Made by a program: the position numbers and the translations under genes | Origin: Paraphysomonas bandaiensis | Lineage: Eukaryota; Chrysophyceae | Assembly: GCA_965644295.1 (NCBI GenBank) | Contig: CBFFRP010000339.1 | Location: 1 to 50,510 of the forward strand | DNA: 50,510 bases | Reading direction: 5' to 3' | Notes under the pieces: model-generated | Seen by the model: the letters and a program-made list of their open reading frames with translations, nothing else | What the model was told of the DNA's origin: nothing | The model's database searches: none | Shown: positions 22,155 to 32,840 of the stretch, one piece after another | Position numbering within the stretch: position 1 is the stretch's first letter | Layout of the letters: the number at the start of each line of letters is the position of its first letter

Positions 22155-22782
22155 GAGGACAACGAATACACTATATGAACTCAATAACAGGACTTAACAC
22201 AATCCATTAGATCAGAAAGCAACACTAGAGAGAATGAATGCTTCAACTAATGGGGTATTCTATGAGTTATTCGTAGTTGGAGTTCTGATTCCTTCAACAA
22301 TACTCCTCAACCACTTTATGTTACAGTTTCCATACCACAATCCCCAATACCATACTACACACACACGCTATACATATACAATATTACTGTGTATACACTG
22401 CATTGTATTGTGCGATGTACCCATACATATACAATAAAACGAACTACAGGAATATTCCTCAGCTTTTTCAGGAGCATACTTTACTGATACTTTTATAGTC
22501 AAAACCCTCAGGATTTAGAAGAAAATATGTGATTTTATAAAAATATTGCAGGGAAAGTATGAAGTATTGTGCGATTCCAGTACACCGTACAGCTCTGCAG
22601 ATTAACCAGCAAGTATTTTTCTAGATGGAATATATCAATATACAGCACTACAGTATAGCTATACTCTGCTGTATAGCCATATCTCATATGCGCCTGTACA
22701 TACACAGCAGTGGCATATACCATAATTACTTCCAATTTAACAACAGACACTGTACAGTGATAATTAGAGAGTGAATCTCACC
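22155..22782. other. Divergent intergenic region between coiled-coil gene and Dim1
   Basis: No gene seen. It should hold both promoters. AT-rich with short palindromes (for example cagtatagctatactctgctgtatag split around 22650-22680); no specific site can be supported. Confidence 0.4.
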
Positions 22783-23211
22783 ATGTCTTATCTATTGCCT
22801 CATCTAAGATCCGGTTGGGCTGTGGACCAAGCCATTATTAATGAAGAAGACAGGGTTGTGGTGATACGCTTTGGACATGACTGGGATACAACATGCATGC
22901 AGATGGACGAAATCCTCTGTAATATTGCTGAAGATGTTAAAAACTTTGCTGTTATTTATTGTGTTGATATCAGTGAGGTGCCAGACTTTAATACGATGTA
23001 TGAGTTGTATGACCCATGCACGGTTATGTTTTTCTTCAGAAACAAGCACATTATGATTGACTTGGGAACAGGAAATAACAATAAAATTAATTGGGCATTT
23101 AACAACAAACAGGAAATGATAGATATTATAGAGACCGTATTTCGTGGAGCTCGAAAAGGTCGGGGGCTTGTAATATCTCCAAAGGACTACTCCACGAAAT
23201 ACAGATATTAG
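22783..23211 (+). CDS. DIB1: Dim1/Dib1 (TXNL4A-type) U5 snRNP 15-kDa protein
   Basis: Single-exon 142-aa protein, exactly the family length. It starts MSYLLPHLRSGWAVDQAI and ends in the family-typical KDYSTKYRY. The highly conserved core includes EEDRVVVIRFGHDWD, KNFAVIYCVDISEVPDF, YELYDPCTVMFFFRNKHI, DLGTGNNNKINWA and ETVFRGARKGRGLV. Dim1 has a thioredoxin fold without redox cysteines and is an essential component of the U4/U6.U5 tri-snRNP that must leave during spliceosome activation. The ATG at 22783 was chosen over an upstream in-frame start because family members begin MSYxLPHL. A 5'-truncated copy of this gene lies at 35760-35960. Confidence 0.97.
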   Translation: MSYLLPHLRSGWAVDQAIINEEDRVVVIRFGHDWDTTCMQMDEILCNIAEDVKNFAVIYCVDISEVPDFNTMYELYDPCTVMFFFRNKHIMIDLGTGNNNKINWAFNNKQEMIDIIETVFRGARKGRGLVISPKDYSTKYRY

Positions 23212-23736
23212 TACATGTTCATATTGGGGACTCATATGTTTTCCCATGTTCCAGGTGCAGATCAAGCAGTACTTTATTCATGCATTTTTAATAAGAAACT
23301 TTTGAACTCCTACTTATGAGGTTTTGCACCATATTGCCGTCGCGATCGAAGTATGTTATTAGTATTTAACTTCCTTTTCGGCTTTTCGGAGTAGGGGTGT
23401 TTGTTGGGCAAGTCTTTGTAACTTGCATGTATACTTTTTATACTTAATTACGTATAAACCCATGTACAAAGGCTATTGAGGACTGAGCTTCTAGAGGCTC
23501 TGTATAGTGTGTAGTCCTAATGTACTAATCTTAGAAGAGAATCTAGTAACTGTGCTCAGTGCTTAATGCTTTGATGGGTACCTGCTCCCAGTGTCCACTC
23601 ATGGCATTATCACAGCCACATATTGGCTTGTAGTAAAATACCTTGTAGTTAATATATATGATGACTCTATTAAACGAAAATAACAGGTATATCAGTATTT
23701 CATTTGTTAAAATGGCATAAATTTTATATTGAGGTA
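23212..23736. other. Convergent 3' intergenic region
   Basis: Lies between the 3' ends of Dim1 (+) and the NOL8-like gene (-). AT-rich; no gene, RNA or repeat recognised. Confidence 0.5.
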
Positions 23737-26055
23737 CTATGCATTGCTTCCTCTAACTCTTTTTTTCCTACGACCACTACCACCACGCTCACTTCTACCC
23801 CGCTTTGGCCCATTGCTCTGGACATTGCTACGAGGGGCATATATATTATTCTGACTGCGACTACTGTTTTTTTCACGAAAACTTTCCGCTTTCTTGCGAG
23901 CCTGCCGAGAACATTATTAAAAAATACTGTGTTGTATCGTAGAAAAACACGCACCTCTTTGCTTTTTCGCTTATAATCGATAGAGAGTTTCTCGCGATTC
24001 TTTTTCCAAGCATCGACAATCTCACCCTCGGACCTGAGAGCATGTCAGTATCGACCACACATAGTGGATGCAAATAACTTACATATCCCTATAGAAAGAC
24101 GCAGCAGTACTAAACACGCATACTAGTGACGGGAATTCAATTTTTCTTTCCTCTTCTACATGTGACTCTGTTGCACCTGCACTCAAGGCGCCATCACATT
24201 CCATTTCCGTATGATCACTCGCACCGAAGGAGAAAGAGAAACCATCGACTGCTGCTTCGGTGGTCGTGTCTTTGTTCTGTTCAGGGGCGCTGTCGAAAAA
24301 ACCGAATACCATCCCCGTTTTTTTAACATCCTGGGCAGACTCTCCTTCTCGAACATCAATACCGAGCTTTTCAGCCTCCAGGTATAAGCTGTCCTCCTTT
24401 AGACGCCCTGCATCTTCAGATCGCGCTACCATATCGTTCAGGGTTCCATCATCCCCCCAGGTGAATCCTCCCTATACATCATCCGAATCAGGCCTTGTGC
24501 TTATAAACGCGTATTACATACGTAATTCCAAGTGCACAATATGTCACAGCACAGCAGTAGCAAAATACGAACCTGTCTATGGAATATTCCCTTGAGCTTG
24601 TCGACATCGGCAAATTCCTTTGTCGTATCTGTGTCTCTTCTATCAGTTTCAGCTTCCTCGCTCAACCTTTTAGCCTCGTCTCTCCGACGAATTTCCTCTT
24701 CACTCAACTCCAATGCGGCAGTGGTTTGAGGAGCAGCAGAAGGGTCAAACCTAGGTGCTCCAAATGCCGCTCCAGAGCTGGCCCGAATATCCGCCTTCCG
24801 CCTCTCCGCAGCCTTAACAGGGTCTTGTTTCGCTGCAGCAGCTGTGTCTCCGTCGGTAGCCACCAGCATAGCCGCTATTTTACGTTGACGCTCACGCTCT
24901 GCATTCAGCGCATCATCTTCAAGTTCCCCTTCTCCCACGCAAGCCTCGTTGTCACTATCTGAAAGGTCTTCATACCTACCACTCTCCGTCACGACCTCCA
25001 TTTGTTCATGATTTACAGCGTGTGAGCCTGGAGCAGGGACTGCCGAAGTAAACTCCGCTACCCCATCTTCAGGTGCTGGAGTAAGTGAACTAGTGTGTCC
25101 TGAGCTCGGTGGGGCTGTGCCGCAACCGCAGGATTCTCTAGCATTTGCATCAGCGGCCTCTCGTGGAGGAAGAGAGGCTATGGCCCCAAACCCGACACGC
25201 TTGCCGCCCCCTTTGGGTGCAGCGGGCTCTGTTACAGTTGCAGAAGGAACGTCTGCGGCAGAAACAGGAGTAGAAGTTTCAGTGCTAGCATCTGCCTGTG
25301 TAACTGATTTCACAGGCTCAACCTTGCTAGCCGCTTGGAGAGGTGCAGTAGAAAGGACCGGCTGTGGGAGCCCGTTATCGGTGAACACAATCCGACGTCC
25401 ACACGGGAGGATGGCTTTGGGTCCAGTACTACTATTACCTCCCCCTCTTGCGCACACGTAAACATGCTCGTTTTTAAGTCGGCGTATCTTCCACACCCGC
25501 TCACTCAGTACTTCGGCAGGCACTTTTCGAGGGGCACATGGAATTTCATGAGTTGTAACTTCAGCGGTTTCTTTCTTCTCGCGCTCAAGTCGTTCTTTAT
25601 AAAACTCCTTAGCAACATCAACCCTATCAGTAAATTAATTTATTCATCAAATTATAGGAACCATAAAAATTATAGACCTTATTTTCGACCCTTTCCAGTG
25701 GCATCCATTGAAAGTGCGCACACCTAAATGAAACCTGTAAGGATGGCCATGGCATGACACAATGCGACAAACATTTCTTTAGCGTATCCTGGTCGGCTTG
25801 AACTTGAACCACAGCAAAAGCTCGCCTTAATCCTAATTTTATGTTAGTTATGTATTTATACTCATAAATATGCTCACCTGTTGCAGTTTTGCCGGGAATG
25901 TACACGTGTAACACAGGCGCTATTTTAGAAAACAACTGCTTGACATCCTCTTCTGTGGAGACAGCAGGCAGTTCTCCAACTATAGAACCTCTATATTACG
26001 TACAACTTCAAAAGAAAGCAACGTTACAAGTACCATATATACGCCTCTCTTCCAT
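23737..26055 (-). CDS. NOL8-like nucleolar RRM protein
   Basis: Seven exons: 26055-26034, 25979-25878, 25832-25724, 25623-24573, 24471-24083, 24033-23955 and 23901-23737; introns 54, 45, 100, 101, 49 and 53 bp; 638 aa. The 22-nt first exon joins to give MEERRIYVGELP, an RRM RNP2 box, which confirms that tiny exon. The RRM (aa 4-85) continues VKQLFSKIAPVLHVYI, LRRAFAVVQVQA and FRVDVAKEFYKERLEREKK, as in NOL8. The middle is acidic and Ala/Pro-rich (probably disordered) with RFDPSAAP. The C-terminus has FTWGDDGTLN, GMVFGFFDSAPEQ and VDAWKKNREKLSIDYKRKSKEARKK, matching NOL8's FTFSFFDSD and basic tail; it ends in a Lys/Arg/Gly-rich nucleolar-type tail. NOL8 functions in ribosome biogenesis. Assignment rests on the RRM plus C-terminal pattern, so NOL8-like is stated rather than proven orthology. 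Confidence 0.82.
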
Positions 26056-26347
26056 ATTGACAGGACCGCTCTAATGCAGTCTGTCAGAGTCTGGTTCAAG
26101 GCCTATTCGAAATGAATCACCTTAATTAGTACAACTTGTACAAGGATTGAGCTAAAAATACTGATGTGTTGAATAATATAAGTTGAATATAATGCAATAG
26201 CCTAAGCGCAGTGCTGTCCAATGCATTCATTGGCAATATACGTATACGTATGATTCCTCCAGTATATAGTATGCTATGTATAGTATACAGCAGAGTTCAT
26301 GGTATTGCACGATCATTGGCTGTCGTAAAAAAAAGCAAAAAAAATGC
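26056..26347. other. Intergenic between NOL8-like gene and tRNA-Sec
   Basis: Upstream flank of the NOL8-like gene on the minus strand. No gene or repeat recognised. Confidence 0.4.
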
Positions 26348-26356
26348 AAAAAAAAA
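26348..26356 (-). terminator. Pol III terminator of tRNA-Sec
   Basis: A run of nine T on the minus strand begins three bases after the tRNA 3' end, a standard RNA polymerase III stop; a second T run follows. Confidence 0.88.
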
Positions 26357-26358
26357 CT

Positions 26359-26445
26359 CGCAGGCGAGAGAGAATCGAACTCCTAAGCAGTTAAGCTTCC
26401 ATGGATTTGAAATCCATGCCCCATACCAATGAGGGTCACTCCTGC
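26359..26445 (-). tRNA. tRNA-Sec (anticodon UCA)
   Basis: 87-nt tRNA on the minus strand. It starts gcaggagtgaccctcattgg and has a 5 to 6-bp D stem (CCTCA/TGGGG), a six-bp anticodon stem (CATGGA/TCCATG) with loop TTTCAAA, so anticodon UCA reading UGA, a long variable arm (GAAGC/GCTT), and a 4-bp T stem with loop TTCGATT. The acceptor arm is nine positions long with two mismatches near positions 6 and 8, similar to other eukaryotic tRNA-Sec. Discriminator base is G, as in tRNA-Sec. The D arm and anticodon arm track animal tRNA-Sec closely (GATCCTCAGTGGTCTGGGG type). This tRNA is charged with Ser and converted to Sec, so the genome should encode selenoproteins. A Ser tRNA was considered, but the anticodon and 9/4 arm arrangement fit Sec. 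Confidence 0.93.
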
Positions 26446-26464
26446 ACTCTAAGGGAGGGTACAC

Positions 26465-26472
26465 TATTTTAT
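26465..26472 (-). promoter_or_regulatory. TATA-like box upstream of tRNA-Sec
   Basis: The minus strand reads ATAAAATA at -27 to -20 from the tRNA start. Animal tRNA-Sec genes use an upstream TATA box with Pol III; position and sequence fit. I could not recognise a proximal sequence element. AT-rich DNA makes chance matches possible. Confidence 0.45.
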
Positions 26473-26865
26473 GTAATAAAAATGATACATAGTACACGCA
26501 GTGTGTATGTATAATCCTTTTTAAACCTGAAAACCTGTATTTCGTAGTTAATCCAACACTGTATTCTACATGAACATATACAAATATATGGTTTCCACAT
26601 GCCCACAACTAGGAATTCTGGGAAATTTGTCAGACAATATTACCAATTTCTTAGCTTGTTACTGTATGTGGTCATATATCGTACCATACATGGACTGTAT
26701 GGCACAAGACATATACAACAGTATATATACATGTACATGTACATATAGAGTACCACATTCACACATTCATTATAATCTTTCATATTAATTGCGTTCAACG
26801 CATAAACTAGTTATTAATTTACTTCCTATATGTACTAACTATAGTCTCATCCGTAGAATACAGTT
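26473..26865. other. Divergent intergenic region between tRNA-Sec and Nup98
   Basis: AT-rich with tacatgtacatgtacata at about 26730; must contain the Nup98 promoter. No other feature recognised. Confidence 0.4.
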
Positions 26866-29800
26866 ATGTCTGCTTTTGGAGGGTTTAAACCTGTAGGAGG
26901 TAACACTGGTTTCTCTCCAAATACATCAAGAAATACTTCAGCATTTGGTTCAAATCAAACAAATTCTACATTCGGAGGTAACAAACCTTCAACTGCATTT
27001 GGTGGGGGTTCTACAGGAAATCAATTTGGTGGAACATCATCAAATTTCGGTTTGTAAATTGTTTTATGTGTAAATGTATATATAATGTATAACAGGTGGC
27101 TTTGGAGCTTCTTCAGGGGCAAGTGGGGGCACAGGTTTTGGTACAACAAACCAATTCGGTGCGGGAAACACACAGAATCAAGGCGGGGGTATGTTTGGTG
27201 GTAGTCCTGGAAAATCTTCCTTTGGATCTGGAGCCTCTACCCCCTTTGGAAATGCAAGTGCTCAGAGCAGTGGATTTTTGTCCTCGTCCAATAGTAACAC
27301 TACTTTTATGGGTGGGGGAGGTAATACGGGCGGTAGTCCTTTTGGCAACAAATCTGGAGTTGGAGGTTCCGCTTTTGGGAATACACAATCGCAGGTTGGA
27401 ACTATAGTATTACGGCTATATTCTTTCTGATAATTTTGTTGCTCACAGACTGGATTCAGCAGTGGATTTGGACAGCAGCAAAATTCTTCCGTGGGTAGTG
27501 GTAACCCCCCTTATGTGGTCACAACCGTGAGTTGGTATACGTGTACTCTGATTACTCTAACATGGTTGGTATTTATTGTAGGTATCTGAAAGTAATGTGC
27601 GCGGTGCGGCGAAGAATAGATTTCATTCAATTACTGCGATGCCAGCGTACCAGAACAAGAGCTTCGAGGAGATTCGTTTAGAGGACTATACTGGCAAGCC
27701 AGGTTCGTGATGTATTTTGTATCACGATATGCGAGGGTATACTTACGTATATTTTTGAACAATTAGCCTCCGGAGCACCGACAGGAGGGGGTACAGGTTT
27801 TGGTACAACTAACCAATTCGGTGCGGGAAACACACAGAATCAAGGCGGGGGTATGTTTGGTGGTAGTCCTGGAAAATCTTCCTTTGGATCTGGAGCCTCT
27901 ACCCCCTTCGGAAATGCAAGTGCTCAGAGCAGTGGATTTTTGTCCTCGTCCAATAGTAACACTACTTTTATGGGTGGGGGAGGTAATACGGGCGGTAGTC
28001 CTTTTGGCAACAAATCTGGAGTTGGAGGTTCCGCTTTTGGGAATACACAATCGCAGGTTGGAACTATAGTATTACGGCTATATTCTTTCTGATAATTTTG
28101 TTGCTCACAGACTGGATTCAGCAGTGGATTTGGACAGCAGCAAAATTCTTCCGTGGGTAGTGGTAACCCCCCTTATGTGGTCACAACGGTGAGTTGGTAT
28201 ATGTGTACTCTGATTACTCTAACATGGTTGGTATTTATTGTAGGTATCTGAAAGTAATGTGCGCGGTGCGGCGAAGAATAGATTTCATTCAATTACTGCG
28301 ATGCCAGCGTACCAGAACAAGAGCTTCGAGGAGATTCGTTTAGAGGACTATACTGGCAAGCCAGGTTCGTGATGTATTATATTTATAGGTGCATATAATG
28401 TTGATGACAATGACAGCGTCTGGAGGTACACCTGCCACAGCTGCAGGGGGGTTCGGGGCCTCTTCGGGAACTGCTTTTGGTGGGGGGGGCTTCGGTGCAT
28501 CCCCTGGAAATAGTGGAACGGGTTCCTTCGCAGCAAAACCAGCCACTGGTTTTGGTAGTAGTGGATTCGGCACTGGAACTACAGGTGGATTTGGTAATCA
28601 AAGCCAAACACAGGGAGGTTTTGGACAAACCCAAGGGGGGTTCGGCACCTCTGGTGGGGGATTTGGTGGAGGCGTCACCGGCGGATTTGGAACGCAGAAT
28701 ACAGGTGGATTTGGAGCGTCCAATCGAACAGGCGGTTTTGGGGGAAACAATAATACAGGAAGCGGAGGGTTTGGAGGTTTCAGTCAATCTACGACAGGTT
28801 TTGGTACTCAAAATGCAAATGCAAGCGGTGGGTTCGGCACTCAGAACACAGGTGGTGGGTTCGGCGCTCAGAATTCAGGCGGTGGGTTCGGTACTCAAAA
28901 TACAGGCGGTGGATTTGGGGCTAAACCTACTAGCGGTGGATTTGGGACTCAAAATGCAGGCGGTGGTGGGTTTGGTACCGGTGGGTTTGGTACTCAGAAT
29001 ACAGGCGGTGGGTTCGGCGGTCAGAATACAGGCGGCGGTGGGTTTGGTACTCAAAATACAGGCGGTGGATTTGGGGCTAAATCTACTAGCGGTGGATTTG
29101 GTACTCAAAGTCTAGGCGGTGGATTTGGTACTCAAAATACAGGCAGTGGGTTTGGTACTCAAAATGCAGGCGGTGGGTTTGGTACTCAAAACACAGGCGG
29201 TGGATTCGGCACTCAGAATACCGGCGGCGGTGGGTTTGGTACTCAAAGTACAGGCGGTGGGTTTGGTACTCAAAGTACAGGCGGTGGGTTTGGTACTCAA
29301 AATACAGGCGGTGGTTTTGGTACTCAAAGTGCAGGCGGTGGATTTGGCACTCAAAGTCTAGGCGGTGGGTTCGGAGCAAAGTCTTCAAGTGGTGGTTTCG
29401 GGTCTTCTACTGGAGCGGGGGGATTTGGAACCGGTGGTGGTTTCGGCACTGGTGGTGGTGGTTTTGGTTCCACTGCAGCCTCAACATCTCAACAGCAGAC
29501 TACCACCAGTGGATTTGGGAGTGGATCTGGGTTTGGAAATAAGCAAGCGACTGCTGGGTTTGGTACAAGTCCGAGTAAATCGACAACTGGGGGCTTTGGT
29601 ACCGGCGGTTTTGGTTCAGCTGGGGGCGGCTTCGGTACAAATGGGACAAGTGGTGGGGGATTTGGTGGACAGAACCAAGGGGCTGGAGGATTTGGGGCAA
29701 AACCGTCCAGTAGTGGTTTTGGGACGTCTACTGGACTGGGAGGGTTTGGAACGGGTAGTGGTTTTGGAACTTTAGGTGGTTTTGGCTCCTCTGCAGCCAA

Positions 29801-31076
29801 GACAGGGCTAGGGGGAGGTTCTGGGATGGGGACTAGTGGCGTCGGGTCTGTTTCGTTTGGACAGCAGCAAACTATGGCTGGCGTTGGGGGAGGGAATCAA
29901 CAAGTCCCACTGCCTGCTATGGACTCAGAACTCAAGTTGAAATCAGACTTGTTGCTACTGAAAAAAGAACTACTGGAAATTAATATGGGTGTTAGCAACG
30001 TAGCGAAAACACTCGCTACTTCTTCAGCCGTGTCGGAGCAGAGCTACGTTTCTCCGCGCCACTATAACCCGCGATCATCTGCGCACGTTCAGCCTCGTGC
30101 GACCGTGGGAATGGTCCAGCCGAGCTCCACTCAACAGAAGGTCTACTCATCAGAAAATCAAGCGATTACTGATAAACCCTCTGCCTCCAAAAGTGCCTCG
30201 TCTGTCAGGGAGCCTACGTTGCTCGCGGTTGATCCCAAGACCCGAGCAGCTGACTTAGTTGCTAGTTTACCTGTTGTGGGTGTAGATTCATCTGGTGATA
30301 GAGACAAGATAGATAGCGATCATACTCCGAAAAGATGTAATGTATCAACTCCACAGGAGACGAAGAGGTCTCCTGTGTATTCGCCTGATCATGATGCCAC
30401 TGGTTTGACACCAGCAGCTGCTGCTGACTCGCCGTACCTTCTTTCTGTTGAAAAGCCTTCTGCGAAATCCAACGGAGATGAATCGGTGTCGGTGGATGAA
30501 TCACAACGCAGTTCGTCAGCAGAGAGCGCACGAAGTGGTTACAATGGCTTAGAGTCGGAATCCACGTGTCTGTCACCTGTTGTGTCGCCGAAACCAATTT
30601 TCTTCGATACACCTCTTCAAAAGCTTTGTACTGGCCGTACCATGGATATTGTACCCACCTTAAGTAAGCCAGGACACCATTGCAAACCAGCCATTCGTGT
30701 TCTTCAAGACATGACGTCGGAGGAGCTCGAGAGCGTGAAGTGTTTTTGCATTTTCTCTCCAGGTGTTGGGCGAATTGAATGGGAAGATGAAGTTGACCTG
30801 CGTGGCTTGAATTTGGATGATTTAGTGACCATCGAAAAGGGGGCTGTATATGTGTATGAAGGCATATCGCACGCTGAGAAACCAAATGAAGGTGAAGGTC
30901 TGAATAAGCCCGCCATCGTCACTCTCTATGGTATATATCCCAAGCCAGATGCGTCACAACAAACTTACAAAGATTTTCCTAATAAGTTGCGTAGAAAGTG
31001 CGAAAAGAACGGGTCCGAATTCATAGGGTACGATATAACAAGCGGTGAATGGACGTTTCGCGTGCGTAATTTCTAA
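26866..31076 (+). CDS. NUP98: Nup98-type nucleoporin (FG repeats, two GLEBS motifs, autoproteolytic-type domain)
   Basis: Eight exons: 26866-27049, 27096-27394, 27449-27526, 27582-27702, 27767-28056, 28111-28188, 28244-28364 and 28417-31076; introns 46, 54, 55, 64, 54, 55 and 52 bp; 1,276 aa. The N-terminus is FG-rich. Exons 3-4 encode the Rae1/Gle2-binding GLEBS motif (HSITAMPAYQNKSFEEIRLE), repeated in exons 6-7 by a tandem duplication. Exon 8 carries a long array of GGFGTQNTGG-type repeats (about aa 391-880), then a Ser/Thr/Pro-rich linker, and a C-terminal Nup98 autopeptidase-type domain (about aa 1115-1276: GVGRIEWEDEVDLRGLNLDD, VYVYEG, GEGLNKPAIVTLYGIYP, GEWTFRVRNF). The stop codon follows this Phe directly, where longer Nup98s are cut before Ser. 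So the gene encodes Nup98 without a Nup96 or short tail. The FG region forms the pore barrier, GLEBS docks Rae1 for mRNA export, and the C-terminal domain anchors to the scaffold. Confidence 0.95.
27133..28379 (+). repeat. 662-bp tandem duplication within Nup98
   Basis: Copy 1 (27133-27717) and copy 2 (27795-28379) are offset by 662 bp and differ at only a few positions across exons and introns, for example ccctttgg/cccttcgg, acaaccgtgag/acaacggtgag and atacgtg/atatgtg. Each copy contains an FG exon, a short exon and a GLEBS exon. Intron identity shows the event is recent, unless it is an assembly error. Confidence 0.93.
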
Positions 31077-31477
31077 GTTAGTAACGGATGTACGCAAAGC
31101 CTTGGGCGTGAATATTTACACAACCAACAGTGACTAGTACTGCGTGAATTATGTGAATCTTGAGCATTTAGGGGTTTCAAGATGTAGACTTTTAGTTAGT
31201 TCATTCAAGATATTTTTCATACACTAATAATGTCGATTACATATGCAATATAAACCACATATATGGCCCCGTTAAAACTGGATCTTATGATGTAATATGC
31301 ATTCATAACGACACATTGGGAAAGTTTATGAGTCAATTCACTACGTCGATCAGTAGTGGCGAACATACTAGACATATACTTAGTAGCAGAATGCACGAAA
31401 ATATATATTGTTTATTTATATCCGTAATATTTGTTGAGTTCTACAATATGAGAGCTGTAGTTATAATAAGGTATTCA
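31077..31477. other. Nup98 3' flank, nothing recognised
   Basis: AT-rich sequence between Nup98 and a reversed 490-bp repeat. No gene or RNA seen. Confidence 0.5.
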
Positions 31478-31915
31478 CCCTCAACAAAGTCGGAATCGCA
31501 CCTTCTCGTGGTGCTATGGGGAATAAGTACCGGAGAGATTTCTACGGGATACTTACGTGAGCCGCATATATAGTCAGCAGATATCAGATATTGTTCTGTC
31601 CACTCATAGCCTAATGTTTGTGTGGTGCAAAGGAAACTTGTGTAGACGTCTTTGGGCCTTGTCGAATAAACAGTCATTCGGGACAGGGCCCACCTCAAGG
31701 GAATCCCGGGGATTGGGCTGCCTGCCGAAGTCAAGCATCCTGGATGTTCACCGTAAGAACTCGAAAAGCCGGTAGTCAGCAGTTGCCAGGTACATCAACG
31801 TTTGCTTTCTCACTGCCTTTGCTTTGTGATAGAGCGAAAGTAGTTGTACCTTGGTGCTTGTGATGACGAACAAACAGCTTTCGCAGCGCTAAGTAGTAGG
31901 ATATCAGAGTTAATT
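31478..31915 (-). repeat. Interspersed ~490-bp repeat, copy 2 (reverse)
   Basis: Begins ccctcaacaaagtcggaat and contains the reverse complement of the diagnostic blocks (cactcatagcctaatg, gacgtctttgggcc, cccacctcaaggg). Its distal end lacks the cttattattagcaat start block, so this copy is truncated or diverged there. Confidence 0.8.
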
Positions 31916-32206
31916 ACTAGTTAGTCAAATTACAATGCCAAATTAGTCCTGAAGTATTGCTAAAAGTAAGATATTCACTACTAAACGTATAATAAACTGA
32001 ATTGAGAGTTTATAAATAGTAAACTGTTTGGTGATAAACAATCAGAGAATAATGAGCTTATTCTTTGTTGGGTTTATGCTATATGTCGTTATGACTTATA
32101 TGCATAGCGTTTTATAACCATTATTCTATCTAGTTGAACGTAATACTATCTATACGACGAATAGCATTTAAATCAGGGCCTGGTAACCGTTAATGGTAAG
32201 GGCCTG

Positions 32207-32352
32207 CTTGCTTCATATATTGAAGCACAATCTAATATTGTTGAGAGGCTTTTTAGTCGTGCAAAGTTGATTACGACACCAGAGCGTAGAAACATGAATC
32301 CATATCGTCTAATATCGTTGCTATTCCTACGAGCCAATTACATATTGAAAGT
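32207..32352 (+). pseudogene. hAT transposase C-terminal fragment (second lineage)
   Basis: An open frame reads QSNIVERLFSRAKLITTP, RRNMNPYRLISLLFLRANY, matching the hAT dimerisation-domain pattern (ERLFSxAxxxxTxxRxxxxPxxxxxLLFLRxN). The frame is interrupted at 32353 by the 490-bp repeat. After that repeat an acidic coding-like tail (QEDPDVPMEGEK then TAG, near 32858-32903) resembles the usual end of such transposases. cagggcctggtaaccg at 32174 could be the left element end; the right end is not clear. Confidence 0.68.
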
Positions 32353-32840
32353 CTTATTATTAGCAATATATAGGCGTTAAAAACCTGCACCAACTTAGTA
32401 GCTAGATGAATGCTAGACAAACTAGAGTTAGACCTCTACCCCTGTAACTAATCAGTACACACTTTTTTATCCTACAATTTAACGCTACGAAAGCTGCTTG
32501 TGCGTCGCCGCAAGCACCAAGGTGCGACCACTTCCGCTCTGAGTTCTTAAGGTGAACATCCCGGATGCTTGACTTCAGCAGGCAGCCCAATACCCCGGTT
32601 ACCCTTGAGGTGGGCCCATTCCCGGATGCCTGTTTATTCGTCAGGGCCCAAAGACGTCTACACAAGTGACACATATTAGTGTCCCTTGTACCACACAAGC
32701 ATTCGGCTATGAGTGGGCAGAACAATATCTGATATTTGCTGACTATGTTTGCGGCTCACATTAGTTTCCCAGAGAGAATATCTCCGGTACTTATCCCCCA
32801 GACAACCACGAGAAGGTGCGAGTTCGACTTTGTTGAGGGG
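32353..32840 (+). repeat. Interspersed ~490-bp repeat, copy 3, next to hAT fragment
   Basis: Starts cttattattagcaatatatagg and ends gttgaggg, with the full block order of copy 1. The sequences immediately outside both ends resemble each other (gagccaattaca then ttgaa), which could be a long target duplication now diverged. Confidence 0.85.

Noticed and set aside
22155-22184. Upstream extension of the coiled-coil protein
   Set aside because: It would start at TTG; the first in-frame ATG is at 22152-22154.
26359-26445. tRNA-Ser interpretation of the tRNA
   Set aside because: The anticodon loop TTTCAAA reads UCA, the acceptor arm is nine positions with a 4-bp T stem, and the discriminator is G; these fit tRNA-Sec.
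26297-26608. Short ORFs over the tRNA-Sec locus
   Set aside because: They overlap a well-folded tRNA with its terminator and have no protein similarity.
28875-29388. Antisense repeat ORFs within Nup98
   Set aside because: They are the reverse complement of the FG repeat codons, open only because the sense repeat is periodic.
31441-31734. 97-aa minus-strand ORF within the 490-bp repeat
   Set aside because: Other copies of the repeat break this frame with stops and indels; similarity is at DNA level.
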